Origin: Pseudomonas sp. Leaf58
GTDB lineage: Bacteria; Pseudomonadota; Gammaproteobacteria; Pseudomonadales; Pseudomonadaceae
Direction of reading: 5' to 3'
DNA: 64,000 bases
NCBI RefSeq assembly: GCF_003627215.1
Contig: NZ_CP032678.1
Span: forward strand, 248,001 to 312,000
Shown: positions 1 through 8,752 of the stretch, piece after piece
Numbering within the stretch: position 1 is the first letter of the stretch
Layout of the letters: the number at the start of each line of letters is the position of its first letter
Position numbers and translations under genes: made by a program
The notes under the pieces: generated by a model
The model's input: the letters and a program-made list of their open reading frames with translations, nothing else
The model's database searches: none
Told to the model about the DNA's origin: nothing

Positions 1-2
1 TC

Positions 3-311
3 TGCGCACATGCTGATCGGGCGGGAGCTATTTCAGTCCACTCCTGTGCCTCCGGTCGCCCGAGCAAGAATGCCGAGTCCGAGCAAGGGGCTCGTGAGCG
101 TGCTATTCGTGAAAACCAGCTGCCCACCGCATACATCAGGGTGCGCAACGAATTGGCCGCGAAAGGCTACGATGCACCCATGCGCAGTCGGCAAGAGATT
201 CGTGCGATGCTTCAGGTGATGCAAACCCAGGCTGAGGAGTTGGCGCGTCGTCAGCGTGAATTGCTAAGCGAACTGGACGAGGCTGACCAGCAAGAATCTT
301 CGGCCAACTGA
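3..311 (+). CDS. C-terminal part of a coiled-coil protein (cut by window edge)
   Basis: The reading frame is open from the first bases and ends with TGA at 309-311; no start codon precedes the first methionine at about 177, so the gene enters from the left. About 102 residues are visible. The last 45 are rich in Glu, Gln, Arg and Leu, with heptad-like spacing (MLQVMQTQAEELARRQ, then RELLSELDEADQQ), as in a coiled coil. The segment before it (AYIRVRNELAAKGYDAP) reads as ordinary coding sequence. No family is recognised. It lies 50 bp upstream of the next plus-strand gene and may share its transcript. Confidence 0.6.
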   Translation, partial: CAHADRAGAISVHSCASGRPSKNAESEQGARERAIRENQLPTAYIRVRNELAAKGYDAPMRSRQEIRAMLQVMQTQAEELARRQRELLSELDEADQQESSAN

Positions 312-361
312 GCCCAGCTCAATGGCCAGACAATCCCAATCTGTGCACCTAGGAGGCATTC

Positions 362-661
362 GTGAAAGATTACAGTCAACTGAAAAAGTCGGCAGCGGCA
401 GCCAAGGCCGCCCATCCAGGCGACCCGTGGCATTACCAGGAGAACAGTGATATTTACACGCATATTGTTCGTGTCAACAACCCAAAGCTGAATAATTCGA
501 TGATCGTTGCCCAGCTGGGTCAGCGCACCGATGGTGTTTCTGAGACGGTGGCTCGCTACATCGCCGGGACAAACCCGGATGTGATCCTGGAGCTTATTTC
601 CGAGCTGGAGAGCCTCAGGGCTCAAGTTGCGCTGGGGCAGTCTGGCGAAAGCGTGGTGTAG
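362..661 (+). CDS. Small protein with an Ead/Ea22-like C-terminus
   Basis: The product has 99 residues and starts with GTG, preceded by a strong Shine-Dalgarno sequence (AGGAGG, about 351-356). The C-terminal part has the pattern RYIAGTNPDVILELISELESLR, which resembles the A-A-x-P-x-V-[IL]-x-L-[IL]-x-E-[IL]-E-x-L-R segment of phage Ead/Ea22-like proteins of unknown function. The N-terminal part has a Lys/Ala-rich stretch and no catalytic motif. It is probably in one transcription unit with the coiled-coil gene to its left and converges on the minus-strand DLGL-tail cluster, whose last stop lies 12 bp away. The gene is secure; the family link is weak. Confidence 0.65.
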   Translation: MKDYSQLKKSAAAAKAAHPGDPWHYQENSDIYTHIVRVNNPKLNNSMIVAQLGQRTDGVSETVARYIAGTNPDVILELISELESLRAQVALGQSGESVV

Positions 662-673
662 ACACGTCCGACT

Positions 674-1378
674 CTAGAGCCCCAAGTCAAGCGTCAAGCT
701 GTCTTCAAGTATGCGTTCCTCTCGGATCTGATTCAGAAGCGCCTGGTCTCCGAACACCCGGTAGAGTTTATGCAGGGTGGCATTATCCAGTTCATACCCA
801 AGGAAAGACTTGGGATCGCCCTCCATGAGCAGCCCCTGGGTGAACAGTCGTAGAACCAGGTGTTTCTGGCAGGGTACCGGCATGAGGTTGATCAGGGCCT
901 GCAGGGACTGAGCATGCGACAGGGGTGTTCTCGGTTCGTATCGGGCCGCATAGGGCGTTAGCATGGATTCGTGCACCGCTGCATCGATGCTTACACCTAC
1001 CACATTCGCGAGTGACATGATGGCAGGGAAGGCGGTCTTCACGATGGCATCTGCCTCGTGCTCGGAAAATGCGCGTCGCCTGGTGGACAGCGCCCCTGAC
1101 TCAGACCTCAGGTAATTAACCAAGGCTTGATGGTAGAGTGCCGGCTGAAGGATGGGGCAATTGTCCAATAGCCCCTTGAAGTTATCCATGTATTGCTTGA
1201 ATGCGGCGGTCTGAGGGGCTTCGGGGATGCGCGCGTACGTAAACGCCACGTAGTGGATCAACAATTCAAAGCGCGCTCGGCACTCATGGGGTTGGGCAAC
1301 GAAGCCCAGGAGGCGGGTGCGCCGGGGATCATCGAAACGGATGTCGAGATGATAGACTTCATCGGTCGGCTGAGTCAT
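674..1378 (-). CDS. DLGL-tail family protein, C-terminal-half-only member
   Basis: The product has 234 residues, ends LTLDLGL, and carries the family's C-terminal block (LYRVFGDQALLNQIREE). It starts with HLDIRFDDPRRTRLLGF followed by ECRARFELL. This is the central D-D-P-R-R...E-C-x-x-R motif that lies near the middle of full-length members, so this protein corresponds to the second half only. The ATG is 3 bp after the stop of the frameshifted member upstream, making it the last gene of the operon that begins at 5526. It may be a natural stand-alone C-domain or a remnant; two other C-domain-only members begin at the same boundary. No function is known. Confidence 0.85.
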   Translation of the reverse strand: MTQPTDEVYHLDIRFDDPRRTRLLGFVAQPHECRARFELLIHYVAFTYARIPEAPQTAAFKQYMDNFKGLLDNCPILQPALYHQALVNYLRSESGALSTRRRAFSEHEADAIVKTAFPAIMSLANVVGVSIDAAVHESMLTPYAARYEPRTPLSHAQSLQALINLMPVPCQKHLVLRLFTQGLLMEGDPKSFLGYELDNATLHKLYRVFGDQALLNQIREERILEDSLTLDLGL

Positions 1379-1381
1379 TGA

Positions 1382-2661
1382 TCAAAGGCCCATGTCCGAT
1401 TCCAGCAGGTTGCTGCGCGCCACCTCGCTGATCAGGTGATTCAGAAACCGGTTATCTCCGGTCACTCGATAAAGCAGACCGCGCTGGCTGTCTCTAGTGA
1501 CGAGGGGGGCGAGCCATTCGGGCCCAAAGTGCTCTCCGATCGCCTTGATCATGGCGAACGATTTCGCATCGCCAACCAGGGCTGGGAACAGGGTGCCGTC
1601 CTCTGCCATGTAGTGAACCTTTCGGCCAAGGCTAGTAAACACGTGCTTTATCCCTGAGGCGAAGTCAACGCTAGCCTTGAGGTTTTCGATGCTGCCAAGG
1701 TTGTAGCCCTCGACCTGGGCTGCCCAGAGGCCTGCAAAGGGACTTGGGCCCTGTTTGAGTAAAAAGGTGAGGGCTAGGCTCGCTTGTTCGATCGACGCCG
1801 TGCAGGCAGGCGCAGGGGCGTTGCGAGCCTCAGCTCGCTGAATAGGCTTGCTGTCACCCATCGCCTGGGCAATGGTGTACCAGAGCAAGTCGGCATGTCG
1901 CTCCACAAAATCAGCGGGAACGCTGCTTGGTGGCTGGAACTGCTGGTAGGTGCCTGCATGGTTGAGGCTGTTGATGGCGCAAGGATGCGGGCGAACACCT
2001 CTTCAGCCTGCGGTTCCGACTGCCCCAGATAGAGTTTCCGGGTGTTGGGGGCCAGGGTGTCGTCACGAGTGTAGAACAGCCTCACAAGGGCGCTGCGGTG
2101 GGGCTTGCGCTTGCCACAGTTGTTCATCAGGAGGATGACGCGCTTGGTGTCATCGTGATCGATACACAAACCTAGATCACGCTCAATGTTCCCCAGGGTG
2201 GATTCATACTTCTTGACCCACTCGCGCTGGGTCGGGACATCCATGATGCTGAGCCGCCGAAAGCCCAGGCAGGCGTCTTCCAGTGACCCCCAGCCAGCCG
2301 TCAGCTGATCGATCCGAGGCATGAAACCGTCCATGCGGCTTCTCAATTCCTGCCGCACATTATCCGCTGTGCTCAGCCCCCTGTACGCCGCCTCGATGAT
2401 GTCCAGGGTGTGGTCGCCTGGATAGTGGGCGGCTGCCACCAGGATATTGAGCATTTCACAGCGCCTGGCATTGTCGGTCATGCCCAGCAGCGACGGGAAT
2501 CGCTCTTCCAGCTGCTGGCTCATCTGCAGCAGCGTCAAGCCGTTGTGCACAAGCGCGGTGATGATCAGCTCGACACATTGGTCGGGCGAATCCAGGCAGA
2601 GCGCCTCGATCGACGCATCGTAGACCGTGGCTATAGGCAAAGGCCTTATGATACCCATCAT
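1382..2661 (-). pseudogene. DLGL-tail family gene with a frameshift
   Basis: Two minus-strand frames together make one family-length protein of about 425 residues. The first part starts at ATG 2661 (MMGIIRPLPIATVYDAS) and stays natural to EEVFARI, then turns into low-quality sequence. A second frame takes over with HPCAINSLNHAGTYQQF, runs through WYTIAQAMGDSKP and ends LLESDMGL at 1382. The switch lies at about 1985-1995 and needs a single-base shift; no slippery heptamer is evident. The second frame on its own could start only at a GTG (1906) in the middle of the protein. The gene is either inactivated, mis-sequenced, or read by an unrecognised frameshift. It sits between two intact family genes with gaps of 2-3 bp. 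Confidence 0.75.
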
Positions 2662-2663
2662 GT

Positions 2664-4034
2664 TCAGAGCCCCAGATCCTGGGCAAGAATGTCCTGCCGC
2701 ATTTCTTCGTTTTCAATGATGTCCAGGAAGCGTGTCTCGCCTGAAGCCTCATAGAGCAATCGCGCCAGCTTCTCGTCCTTGTCGAGTGCCTGAATGAGCG
2801 TGCCTCGGTCATGACTCAGCACCCCGCCCAGCAGATGCATGGCGGTGAGCGTGGCGAAGTTCTTGGTAATCGTGTCATCCAGTTCTGTGTAGTGGTGCAG
2901 AAGGCGCTTGATAACAGCCTGCGGGCCTTTGCGCAGAAGATCGTAGGCATGACCTGGCATAAGGCCGCACACCCCACGCAGCAGCACCAGATCCAGGCCT
3001 ACCCCGAAATCGCGCAGCAGCTTGTAGCCCTGGGCGAACTCCAGCACCTTCGACTGGCCACCAACAACCGCTGGGTTTGGATCTACTTCGTCTTCACCCA
3101 GGTGCCCCCGGATAATTTCGATCAGGTCGGCAGCCAGGCAGTTGTTCAGGTAGAAGTCATTGCTGGCGCTCACATGTAGTACATGCTTGATTGCATCGAA
3201 TGCAGCCCCTGGTCGCGTGGCCTCTCCAGCCTTGCGCAACTGTGCCTCGACCCGGTTACTCAGTTCAGTAAGTCCTGGCTTTTCCTTACCCATGACCATG
3301 ATTCGAAGTGGGTCATTGTCAGCCAATGGATACTTGGGGAGTTGTTCCTTGGCGATCCAGTGGGTGATGTGCGCCTGAAAAGGAAATGCTTGTACGAAAT
3401 AGCGCAGCTGAGCAACGCATTGCTGCGAGTCGATCTTTTCTTTTTCGAACTGGCTAAACAGGGCATTCACGGCGAGCAGGATCTCTTGGGGAAGGAGCAG
3501 CCCCCGCAGAGCGGTCTCTGCGTGATCGCCTTCACAGGTGAAGGCCATCGGTATGTAGGCTTTGCAGGGCATGGCAGCCCTGGGTTTGGTCTTTGACTCG
3601 CGGATGCGCCAATAGTGCAGGTCGGTTTCAAGGTTACCTTGATTCAACTGCCACGCAACTTTGCGATGCTCACTTTCAAATTGACCCAGCACATCATGCT
3701 TGTGCAGAAACTCGCCCTCCGCCGCGAAAGCGCTGATCATCGGTTCGCGCAGGTGTTCATCAAGAAATGCCATGCACAGCGTGAAACCCAGTGCCTTGTC
3801 ATTAGGGGCGATACCCAAAACGTTACACAGGTGCTCCAGGGTATGACCATTGGCCTTAGCTGCCAGGAACCACTGCGCACACTCATCGCTCAGCGCGATT
3901 TGCTCCAACCGAATCGTGATGGATTCGATTTCAGATGGATGAATGTCATAGCGCTCACGGTGGGTGAGGGTGCGGTTGACCATTGAGTGGAACTGGTCGA
4001 CGGCTTGCTGGGAAAGGGAGCTGGGTGCGCGCAT
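2664..4034 (-). CDS. DLGL-tail family protein
   Basis: The product has 456 residues and ends ILAQDLGL after the block LYEASGETRFLDII. I chose ATG 4034 (MRAPSSLSQQAVDQFHSM) because the next gene upstream starts in the same way (MTAPRPLTQQAIRQFNSM) and the residues before it overlap that gene's 3' end. A CGGGA sequence lies 10 bp upstream as a weak ribosome site. The N-terminal 120 residues match the 4162-5526 product well (for example CMAFLDEHLRE), so the two are recent tandem duplicates. The 127-bp gap between them holds no further gene. Function is unknown; the sequence looks helical and lacks an export signal. Confidence 0.85.
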   Translation of the reverse strand: MRAPSSLSQQAVDQFHSMVNRTLTHRERYDIHPSEIESITIRLEQIALSDECAQWFLAAKANGHTLEHLCNVLGIAPNDKALGFTLCMAFLDEHLREPMISAFAAEGEFLHKHDVLGQFESEHRKVAWQLNQGNLETDLHYWRIRESKTKPRAAMPCKAYIPMAFTCEGDHAETALRGLLLPQEILLAVNALFSQFEKEKIDSQQCVAQLRYFVQAFPFQAHITHWIAKEQLPKYPLADNDPLRIMVMGKEKPGLTELSNRVEAQLRKAGEATRPGAAFDAIKHVLHVSASNDFYLNNCLAADLIEIIRGHLGEDEVDPNPAVVGGQSKVLEFAQGYKLLRDFGVGLDLVLLRGVCGLMPGHAYDLLRKGPQAVIKRLLHHYTELDDTITKNFATLTAMHLLGGVLSHDRGTLIQALDKDEKLARLLYEASGETRFLDIIENEEMRQDILAQDLGL

Positions 4035-4161
4035 GGTGGATTCCCGAGTGGTTATGCTATCCATGATACGGGGGGAGACCGTCTCAAACCAAGGCCGCAA
4101 GACCTCGGGCAGTTGGTGACGGTGAATATCGTTAGGTGGACGCTTGATGCCCACCAGGCAG

Positions 4162-5526
4162 TTACAACCCCATGTCCACGGCGAGGATTTCTTCTCGCAA
4201 CTTCTCAGAGCGAACAGCGTTGAGCAGGCGCCTGTCACCAGACACGTCATATAGCATCTTGGCCTGATGTTCTTTCGTGCCAACGGCCTGAAGAATGACC
4301 TCGGGCTCGTGACTGAGGACACCTGCTAGCATATACTGTGCGGACACAGAGCCAAGGTGGCGCATCGGGTCGCCCGGCCCCAATTTTTCACACTCATGGA
4401 GTAAATACTTGATTGCGCCCTCCGAGCCTATAACATCCTGAGCGTTGCCTGCACTCAGGGTGCACGCACAACGCAACAAGATCCAATCAAGCGGTAATCC
4501 ATGCTCTCTCATCAGCCTGAAGCCATACGTGAACCCGGCAAGTGTTTCTTTGCCATTTTTGATTTCATCCTGCAAGTCCCTGTACTCATCGTCGACACTG
4601 ACTCGTAACGCGTCTTCTAAATCACATGCAAAGCAATGCTGGAAATACTCCTGATTCGACAGCGCGCCAAATACAAGGTTGTCGAACGTCTTTTTCATGT
4701 CGCTTAAGGAATTTAGGGTGTCCATGCCGTGCATCATGTCGAGCGTTTTGGTGCTGAGCTCGGTAAGCGAAGGTGACTTGTCGCCCATGACGTGGAGGCG
4801 CAGTATTTCATTGCCTTGCAACGGAAGCCGCTCCAGGAATTCCCTTGCGGTTTTTTGAATCAGCTCGATGTGAATGCGGCAGGCTGCCTCCAGGTTTTTC
4901 AGTTCGTTGATGCAAATGCTGACATCAATTCGACCATGTTCCCGACTGCTTAAAACGATAAAAACTTGTCTGGCAAGTTGACTGGGTTGAAGGGTGGCCC
5001 GCAAAGCCGTTTGGTCAGCACTCCCCTCAAGCGAGAAATCCAAGGGTACAAATGCTGTGCATGGGATGGGCTCAATAAAGGTGCTTTTGTTTTTCAGGCT
5101 CCATCTAGGGAAATCATTTTCAAGATTTCTGGCTGACAAATGGAAGACAGAGGAATTGGAGAGGTTTTCATAAGCTTTAACCAGGCCGAATTCATGAATG
5201 AACTCAACTTCGTCAGCCAGTGTGACGATCAGCTGTTCGCGCAGATGCTCATCCAGGAAGGCCATGCACAGGGTTTTGCTCAAGGCGATGTCATCGGGCG
5301 ATATACCGATTTGCTCGCACGCCTGGGCCAGCGTGTTGCCGCTCGCCTTGAGCGATGTGAACCACTCGGCGCATTCTTTGCTCAATCCCCGTTGCTCAAG
5401 CAAGATGGTGATGGCGGGGATTTCGTTCTGGGCCACCCGGTAGCGATCCTGATGCATGAGGATTCGATTGACCATCGAGTTGAATTGACGAATCGCTTGT
5501 TGCGTCAGGGGCCGAGGGGCTGTCAT
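4162..5526 (-). CDS. DLGL-tail family protein, first gene of its operon
   Basis: The product has 454 residues and ends ILAVDMGL after the block LYDVSGDRRLLNAVRSE. It is the closest paralogue of the 2664-4034 product (MVNRILMHQDRY and CMAFLDEHLRE segments shared). The ATG at 5526 is the first gene behind the promoter at 5556-5585. No signal peptide, membrane segment or catalytic signature is visible. Base composition is slightly more AT-rich than that of its neighbours in the first half. It heads a run of four family genes down to 674. Confidence 0.87.
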   Translation of the reverse strand: MTAPRPLTQQAIRQFNSMVNRILMHQDRYRVAQNEIPAITILLEQRGLSKECAEWFTSLKASGNTLAQACEQIGISPDDIALSKTLCMAFLDEHLREQLIVTLADEVEFIHEFGLVKAYENLSNSSVFHLSARNLENDFPRWSLKNKSTFIEPIPCTAFVPLDFSLEGSADQTALRATLQPSQLARQVFIVLSSREHGRIDVSICINELKNLEAACRIHIELIQKTAREFLERLPLQGNEILRLHVMGDKSPSLTELSTKTLDMMHGMDTLNSLSDMKKTFDNLVFGALSNQEYFQHCFACDLEDALRVSVDDEYRDLQDEIKNGKETLAGFTYGFRLMREHGLPLDWILLRCACTLSAGNAQDVIGSEGAIKYLLHECEKLGPGDPMRHLGSVSAQYMLAGVLSHEPEVILQAVGTKEHQAKMLYDVSGDRRLLNAVRSEKLREEILAVDMGL

Positions 5527-5555
5527 GGGTACTTTCCTTGAGCTGATATACCTCC

Positions 5556-5585
5556 ACTATAGGGTGCTGGAAGCTAGCTGTTCAA
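5556..5585 (-). promoter_or_regulatory. Promoter of the 5526-674 DLGL operon
   Basis: On the minus strand a -35 box TTGAAC (5580-5585) is followed, after 18 bp, by a -10 box TATAGT (5556-5561) and then GGAGG. The 14-bp stretch CCTCCACTATAGGG (plus strand, 5551-5564) is identical to one at 22515-22528 in front of the other large DLGL operon, with the same 18-bp spacing. The boxes fit a sigma-70 promoter; the shared flanking bases may also be an operator. Confidence 0.65.
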
Positions 5586-5613
5586 GGTTGACTCGCGGTC
5601 AGGGTGCACATGT

Positions 5614-6273
5614 TTACCGGAGCGGTTGAAGTGGGTAATGCTCAATGCGGGATTCGCCTCTTCGCCGCAAGGCGGCTGCCATTGTGTTGTTATCGGGATA
5701 GACAGTCAAATTAACAATTTTCCAATTAAAGTAGAGCAGAACACATAAGTCATTATGGGATTCTCGGCTAAGTGTGGCACCAGCCAGGGCAAGCCTGAAT
5801 TGAAGGATTTTTTCTTGAGCGGTATAGAGGCGCAAAGGTTTTCGTCGTTTCAGCGAGCGCCAACCATGACCAGCCACAACTTGGGAATCAATGCCCGTCA
5901 ATAGAATTACCCGCTGACCATCCCATATGAAGTCAGTCAGCCGATGTCCGCGCCCGAGTTTTTTCGCCATACAGTGGATTTCATTATCCGATGCGAGCGG
6001 AAACCGCTTGTCTGCCAATACCTTTCGAATCTCAAGATTACGCGCCGCACGCCTCATAAAGAATTTGGTAACGGGGATCATAATGACCAAAAAACTCGCA
6101 CAACCTACCAGCACCAGAAGAACCCCAATGATTTCACTATCCCGAAGTGCCAATGCGAATGTGCCGACGATGCCGATCAATGTGATCAACCACATCCCTG
6201 CAGGATGAAAGCAGGCGATCATTGCAATGGCTGAAAGCGCTAAATAAATGTGCCAGTCCACCTCAAGTCCCAC
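5614..6273 (-). CDS. Membrane protein of unknown function, paralogue of the next gene
   Basis: The product has 219 residues and starts at GTG 6273 behind GAGGTG. The first 75 residues hold about three hydrophobic segments (from WHIYLALSAIAMIACF through IIGVLLVLVGCASFLVIMI). A soluble C-terminal domain of about 140 residues follows. That domain shares a clear pattern with the 6384-7091 product: RFP..A...EIH, L.RG..L.DF.WDG.RVIL, a G..W.S segment, AQ.K.L.FRL, and LC.LLYFNW. Residues around the WDGQRVIL strand could form a compact fold, but no known family is recognised. The pair lies between DLGL operons on the same strand, suggesting joint inheritance rather than proven joint function. Confidence 0.75.
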   Translation of the reverse strand: MGLEVDWHIYLALSAIAMIACFHPAGMWLITLIGIVGTFALALRDSEIIGVLLVLVGCASFLVIMIPVTKFFMRRAARNLEIRKVLADKRFPLASDNEIHCMAKKLGRGHRLTDFIWDGQRVILLTGIDSQVVAGHGWRSLKRRKPLRLYTAQEKILQFRLALAGATLSRESHNDLCVLLYFNWKIVNLTVYPDNNTMAAALRRRGESRIEHYPLQPLR

Positions 6274-6383
6274 GAAGTCACCTCAAGATCAAAGATAAGT
6301 GAGCACCGAGCTGGCTGTGTGCACCTAGTTACACAGTCACTTTCGCATTTTTGTATTCAGCGTCGTTGAAGCTGGTTTATCCC

Positions 6384-7091
6384 TTAGGCAGTGCTTTCAG
6401 CCATGCGAAGCGAGTAGCGCTCGTAACGGGTATCCGCCCGGCGCCCCAGCATAGCCAGCAGCGCGTGGCGTTCACCGTCTACCGTCATCTCCAGAACCTC
6501 CCAGTTGAAGTAGAGCAAGGCACAGAGAGCATGGTGATCGGCTATAGACAGCTTTACCCCTAGGCTCTGCAGCCTGAAGTCGAGTTCTTTTTGCTGGGCC
6601 AGGTAGACATAGTCCGGGGTGGGGGCATTGATGGAAACCCATCCGCGAGACCCCGCGATTCTGGCGTTCTCGCCCTCACCCAGGATGACTCGCTCACCAT
6701 CCCACTTGAAGTCATCCAGTGTCTTGCCACGATCCAGTGCAACGCAGATTCGATGAATTTCCAACCTCGTGGCAGATGGAAAGCGCTCAACAACCCCGGC
6801 CTGGCGGAACTTGAAGGTGCGATCGGATCGCCGACTGCGCACCACGGACACCAAAAAACCGATGGCCAGCATGGATATGATCAGGCCTGCAAAGTAGCCG
6901 ACCACCTTCAAGACCGCCATGGCGCCGAACAGGTAAATGGAATAGCCGATACCGGCAAGAATGGCCATCACCACCGTCAGTGCGAACCTGCCAGCGGTCT
7001 CTGAGGCAGGGGATATAACCGCAGAAATGAATCCCACGCACAGGCAGCCGATCAAAACGGTATGCAGAAATGAAGAGATTTCAGGTTCCAT
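6384..7091 (-). CDS. Membrane protein of unknown function, paralogue of 5614-6273
   Basis: The product has 235 residues and starts at ATG 7091 behind AAGGAG. Hydrophobic segments occupy about residues 8-85 (TVLIGCLCVGFISAVI, then ALTVVMAILAGIGYSIYLFGAM, then YFAGLIISMLAIGFLVSVV), giving three likely membrane helices. The cytoplasmic or periplasmic C-terminal domain carries the same conserved pattern as its neighbour (DDFKWDGERVIL, FRLQSLGVKLS, LCALLYFNWEV). The two genes are separated by 110 bp. Both probably act at the inner membrane. The role is unknown. Confidence 0.75.
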   Translation of the reverse strand: MEPEISSFLHTVLIGCLCVGFISAVISPASETAGRFALTVVMAILAGIGYSIYLFGAMAVLKVVGYFAGLIISMLAIGFLVSVVRSRRSDRTFKFRQAGVVERFPSATRLEIHRICVALDRGKTLDDFKWDGERVILGEGENARIAGSRGWVSINAPTPDYVYLAQQKELDFRLQSLGVKLSIADHHALCALLYFNWEVLEMTVDGERHALLAMLGRRADTRYERYSLRMAESTA

Positions 7092-7108
7092 CGCAAACTC
7101 CTTTGTCG

Positions 7109-8086
7109 TTAGAGGCCCAGATCAACTGCCAGTGCTTCTTCACGCTGATTGGCTGGCATGGCTTCGATCAGTTCGAGATGCCCAGTGAGCTCATAGGCGA
7201 ACTGCCATTGCCAGGGCTCATGCAAGGCCTGATTGAGCGTGGAAGCGGGGGTTGAAAGGATCAGACTGGTGAGCAGCCGGGCTTTTGATGTCCTGATAAC
7301 TTGCTGGGAGGAATATTTGCCCGTACGGTCATCCAAGGCAAAATTGGCGAGGCTATTGAACCAGGCTTCAATGTTCGATTCCTCCCAGTCGGGCTTGCAG
7401 AAGGCTTCCCCAGCAGAGCAACGACCGTCACACAGCAGGGCCATCGAAATGATTTCGGCTGCCTGAGGGATTTTTTTGAGCACAAACCCCATGAGCCGAG
7501 CCAGCCTGTTGACCGCTTTGAGTGAACTATCAAGGTCTTCTCGCACTACCCCGCTAAAACCAATGTTAACGGACAGCGTTCGGGTCAGATTTTGCAGGTC
7601 TATTTGCGCCATGCTGCGCAAGTAATCTGTGTTCCTGCTAACCGCCTCCAACTGCGCATCAACCGCCTGCTCTGGCGTAGTCAACAGCAACTCATGTATT
7701 GGGCGCAACCGCGAAGGCATTGGGCTTGCCAAGCGAAAGGCGTCATTGAAACGCTCAGAGACCTCCCACAGCGTCATGAAATCACCGAGCCCAAGGGCCT
7801 GGCGCAGCAAAGCCGCTTCATCGCCCCACGAGCAGACCAACAATTTGCCCAAGGTCTGTTTTACTGCCTTATCCAGATTGGAAAGGCCCGTGTCGCAAAG
7901 CATTTGCAGGCATTGCAGTGCATCGGGACGGGCGTAGAGCTCCTGAATCGACAGGTAATCCGTGAAGGCTGGATTCATCATCTCGACTGCCAGCATCTTG
8001 AGGCCATGCCGGGACACCGGCTGGGGTTGTTCACTGGCTGGACGGTGCCTATCCAGAGGGGCGGGGGTTGTGATGTGGTGGGGCAT
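7109..8086 (-). CDS. DLGL-tail family protein, shorter member
   Basis: The product has 325 residues and ends ALAVDLGL after AYELTGHLELIEAMPANQ. I chose ATG 8086 (MPHHITTPAPL) because the open frame upstream of it runs through a terminator-like hairpin at 8108-8136 and would need a TTG start. No clear ribosome site precedes this ATG, so the start is uncertain; a later ATG before LAVEMMNPAFTDYL is possible. Compared with 400-450-residue relatives it lacks part of the N-terminal half. It stands 17 bp upstream of the paralogous membrane-protein genes and could be cotranscribed with them. Confidence 0.8.
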   Translation of the reverse strand: MPHHITTPAPLDRHRPASEQPQPVSRHGLKMLAVEMMNPAFTDYLSIQELYARPDALQCLQMLCDTGLSNLDKAVKQTLGKLLVCSWGDEAALLRQALGLGDFMTLWEVSERFNDAFRLASPMPSRLRPIHELLLTTPEQAVDAQLEAVSRNTDYLRSMAQIDLQNLTRTLSVNIGFSGVVREDLDSSLKAVNRLARLMGFVLKKIPQAAEIISMALLCDGRCSAGEAFCKPDWEESNIEAWFNSLANFALDDRTGKYSSQQVIRTSKARLLTSLILSTPASTLNQALHEPWQWQFAYELTGHLELIEAMPANQREEALAVDLGL

Positions 8087-8107
8087 GGTATCGTTCAACT
8101 GCAAGCG

Positions 8108-8136
8108 AAAACAGCGCCTTGGAATGGCGCTGTTTT
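8108..8136. terminator. Hairpin terminator behind the ProQ/FinO gene
   Basis: An 11-bp perfect inverted repeat (AAAACAGCGCC, 8108-8118, and GGCGCTGTTTT, 8126-8136) with a 7-base loop ends in a U-rich arm in either direction. It begins 22 bp after the stop of the ProQ/FinO-like gene and precedes the next gene's start, so it probably ends that transcript. Confidence 0.7.
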
Positions 8137-8158
8137 CTGGGTGAATGTCAGCCAACAA

Positions 8159-8647
8159 TCAAGAGGCTTCGTGGATGAGCCGCAGTTCTTCATCCATGGC
8201 GGCGTCATGGTCAGCCTTCTCTGCCGCCTGCTGCTCGTCATTGATCGACTGTGCATTCTGCAGGCTCGTTGGCGCTTCGTGGTTTTTGGTTTCGCTGCGC
8301 TTCATGAGGCGCTTGAAGCGCTCTTTCGCGTACTTCTGGTGCTCGGGGGTAAGGGACTCAGCCACCTCGCCATTGAGATCGATGCGGTGCGTCGCCTTTT
8401 TGAAGGCATTGAGGTAGAACTTGCGCGAACACCAGTATGCCAGGGCAATGCGTACCTGGTTCCAGGTCAGGCCAAGCTGCTGCTCCTTGACCTTCGCCAT
8501 GATCTGGCGATTGATGCTGATCGCCAGCGGCCTCACCGGCAGTTCGCCTTTCTTGGGGAACGCCTTGGGGAAATGCTCGTTGAACGCAGCAAGGGTCTTG
8601 ACCAGTTGCTCCATTTGTTCCGGCGACAGCTTTTTCTTGGCGGGCAT
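8159..8647 (-). CDS. ProQ/FinO-family RNA-binding protein
   Basis: The product has 162 residues and starts at ATG 8647 behind AAGGAG. Residues about 17-115 match the FinO/ProQ domain: a leading LAAFNEHFPKAF segment, then RPLAISINRQIM, QVRIALAYWCSRKFYL, and the hallmark K-x-A-x-R-[IV]-D-L-x-G stretch (KKATHRIDLNGEV), followed by a charged helix (EHQKYAKERFKRLMKR). Such proteins bind structured RNAs as chaperones; plasmid FinO controls conjugation through an antisense RNA. The C-terminal 45 residues are acidic and probably disordered. It has its own promoter and terminator, so it is a single-gene unit inside the DLGL cluster. The family assignment is firm; the RNA target is unknown. Confidence 0.88.
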   Translation of the reverse strand: MPAKKKLSPEQMEQLVKTLAAFNEHFPKAFPKKGELPVRPLAISINRQIMAKVKEQQLGLTWNQVRIALAYWCSRKFYLNAFKKATHRIDLNGEVAESLTPEHQKYAKERFKRLMKRSETKNHEAPTSLQNAQSINDEQQAAEKADHDAAMDEELRLIHEAS

Positions 8648-8675
8648 GCTCGTTCTCCTTGTTCGGTGTGCGATC

Positions 8676-8703
8676 AATATATGCTATAAGCGATACATTG
8701 CAA
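8676..8703 (-). promoter_or_regulatory. Promoter of the ProQ/FinO gene
   Basis: On the minus strand TTGCAA (8698-8703) and TATATT (8676-8681) are separated by 16 bp. The -10 box lies about 30 bp before the start codon and no gene overlaps it. Confidence 0.6.
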
Positions 8704-8752
8704 AGGCCGAATTCAGAAAATTTTCTTTCAGCTCAGATGGATAGCGCCGGTG

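Noticed and set aside
5551-5564. CACTATAGGG on the plus strand looks like the core of a T7-type phage promoter (also at 22515-22528).
   Set aside because: Plus-strand transcription from there would run away from all genes nearby, the rest of the T7 consensus is absent, and the minus-strand reading gives good -35 and -10 boxes in front of the operons.
7592-8689. A 365-codon open frame on the plus strand.
   Set aside because: It lies opposite two well-supported minus-strand genes (a DLGL member and the ProQ/FinO gene) and runs through their shared terminator; its composition is that of an antisense shadow.
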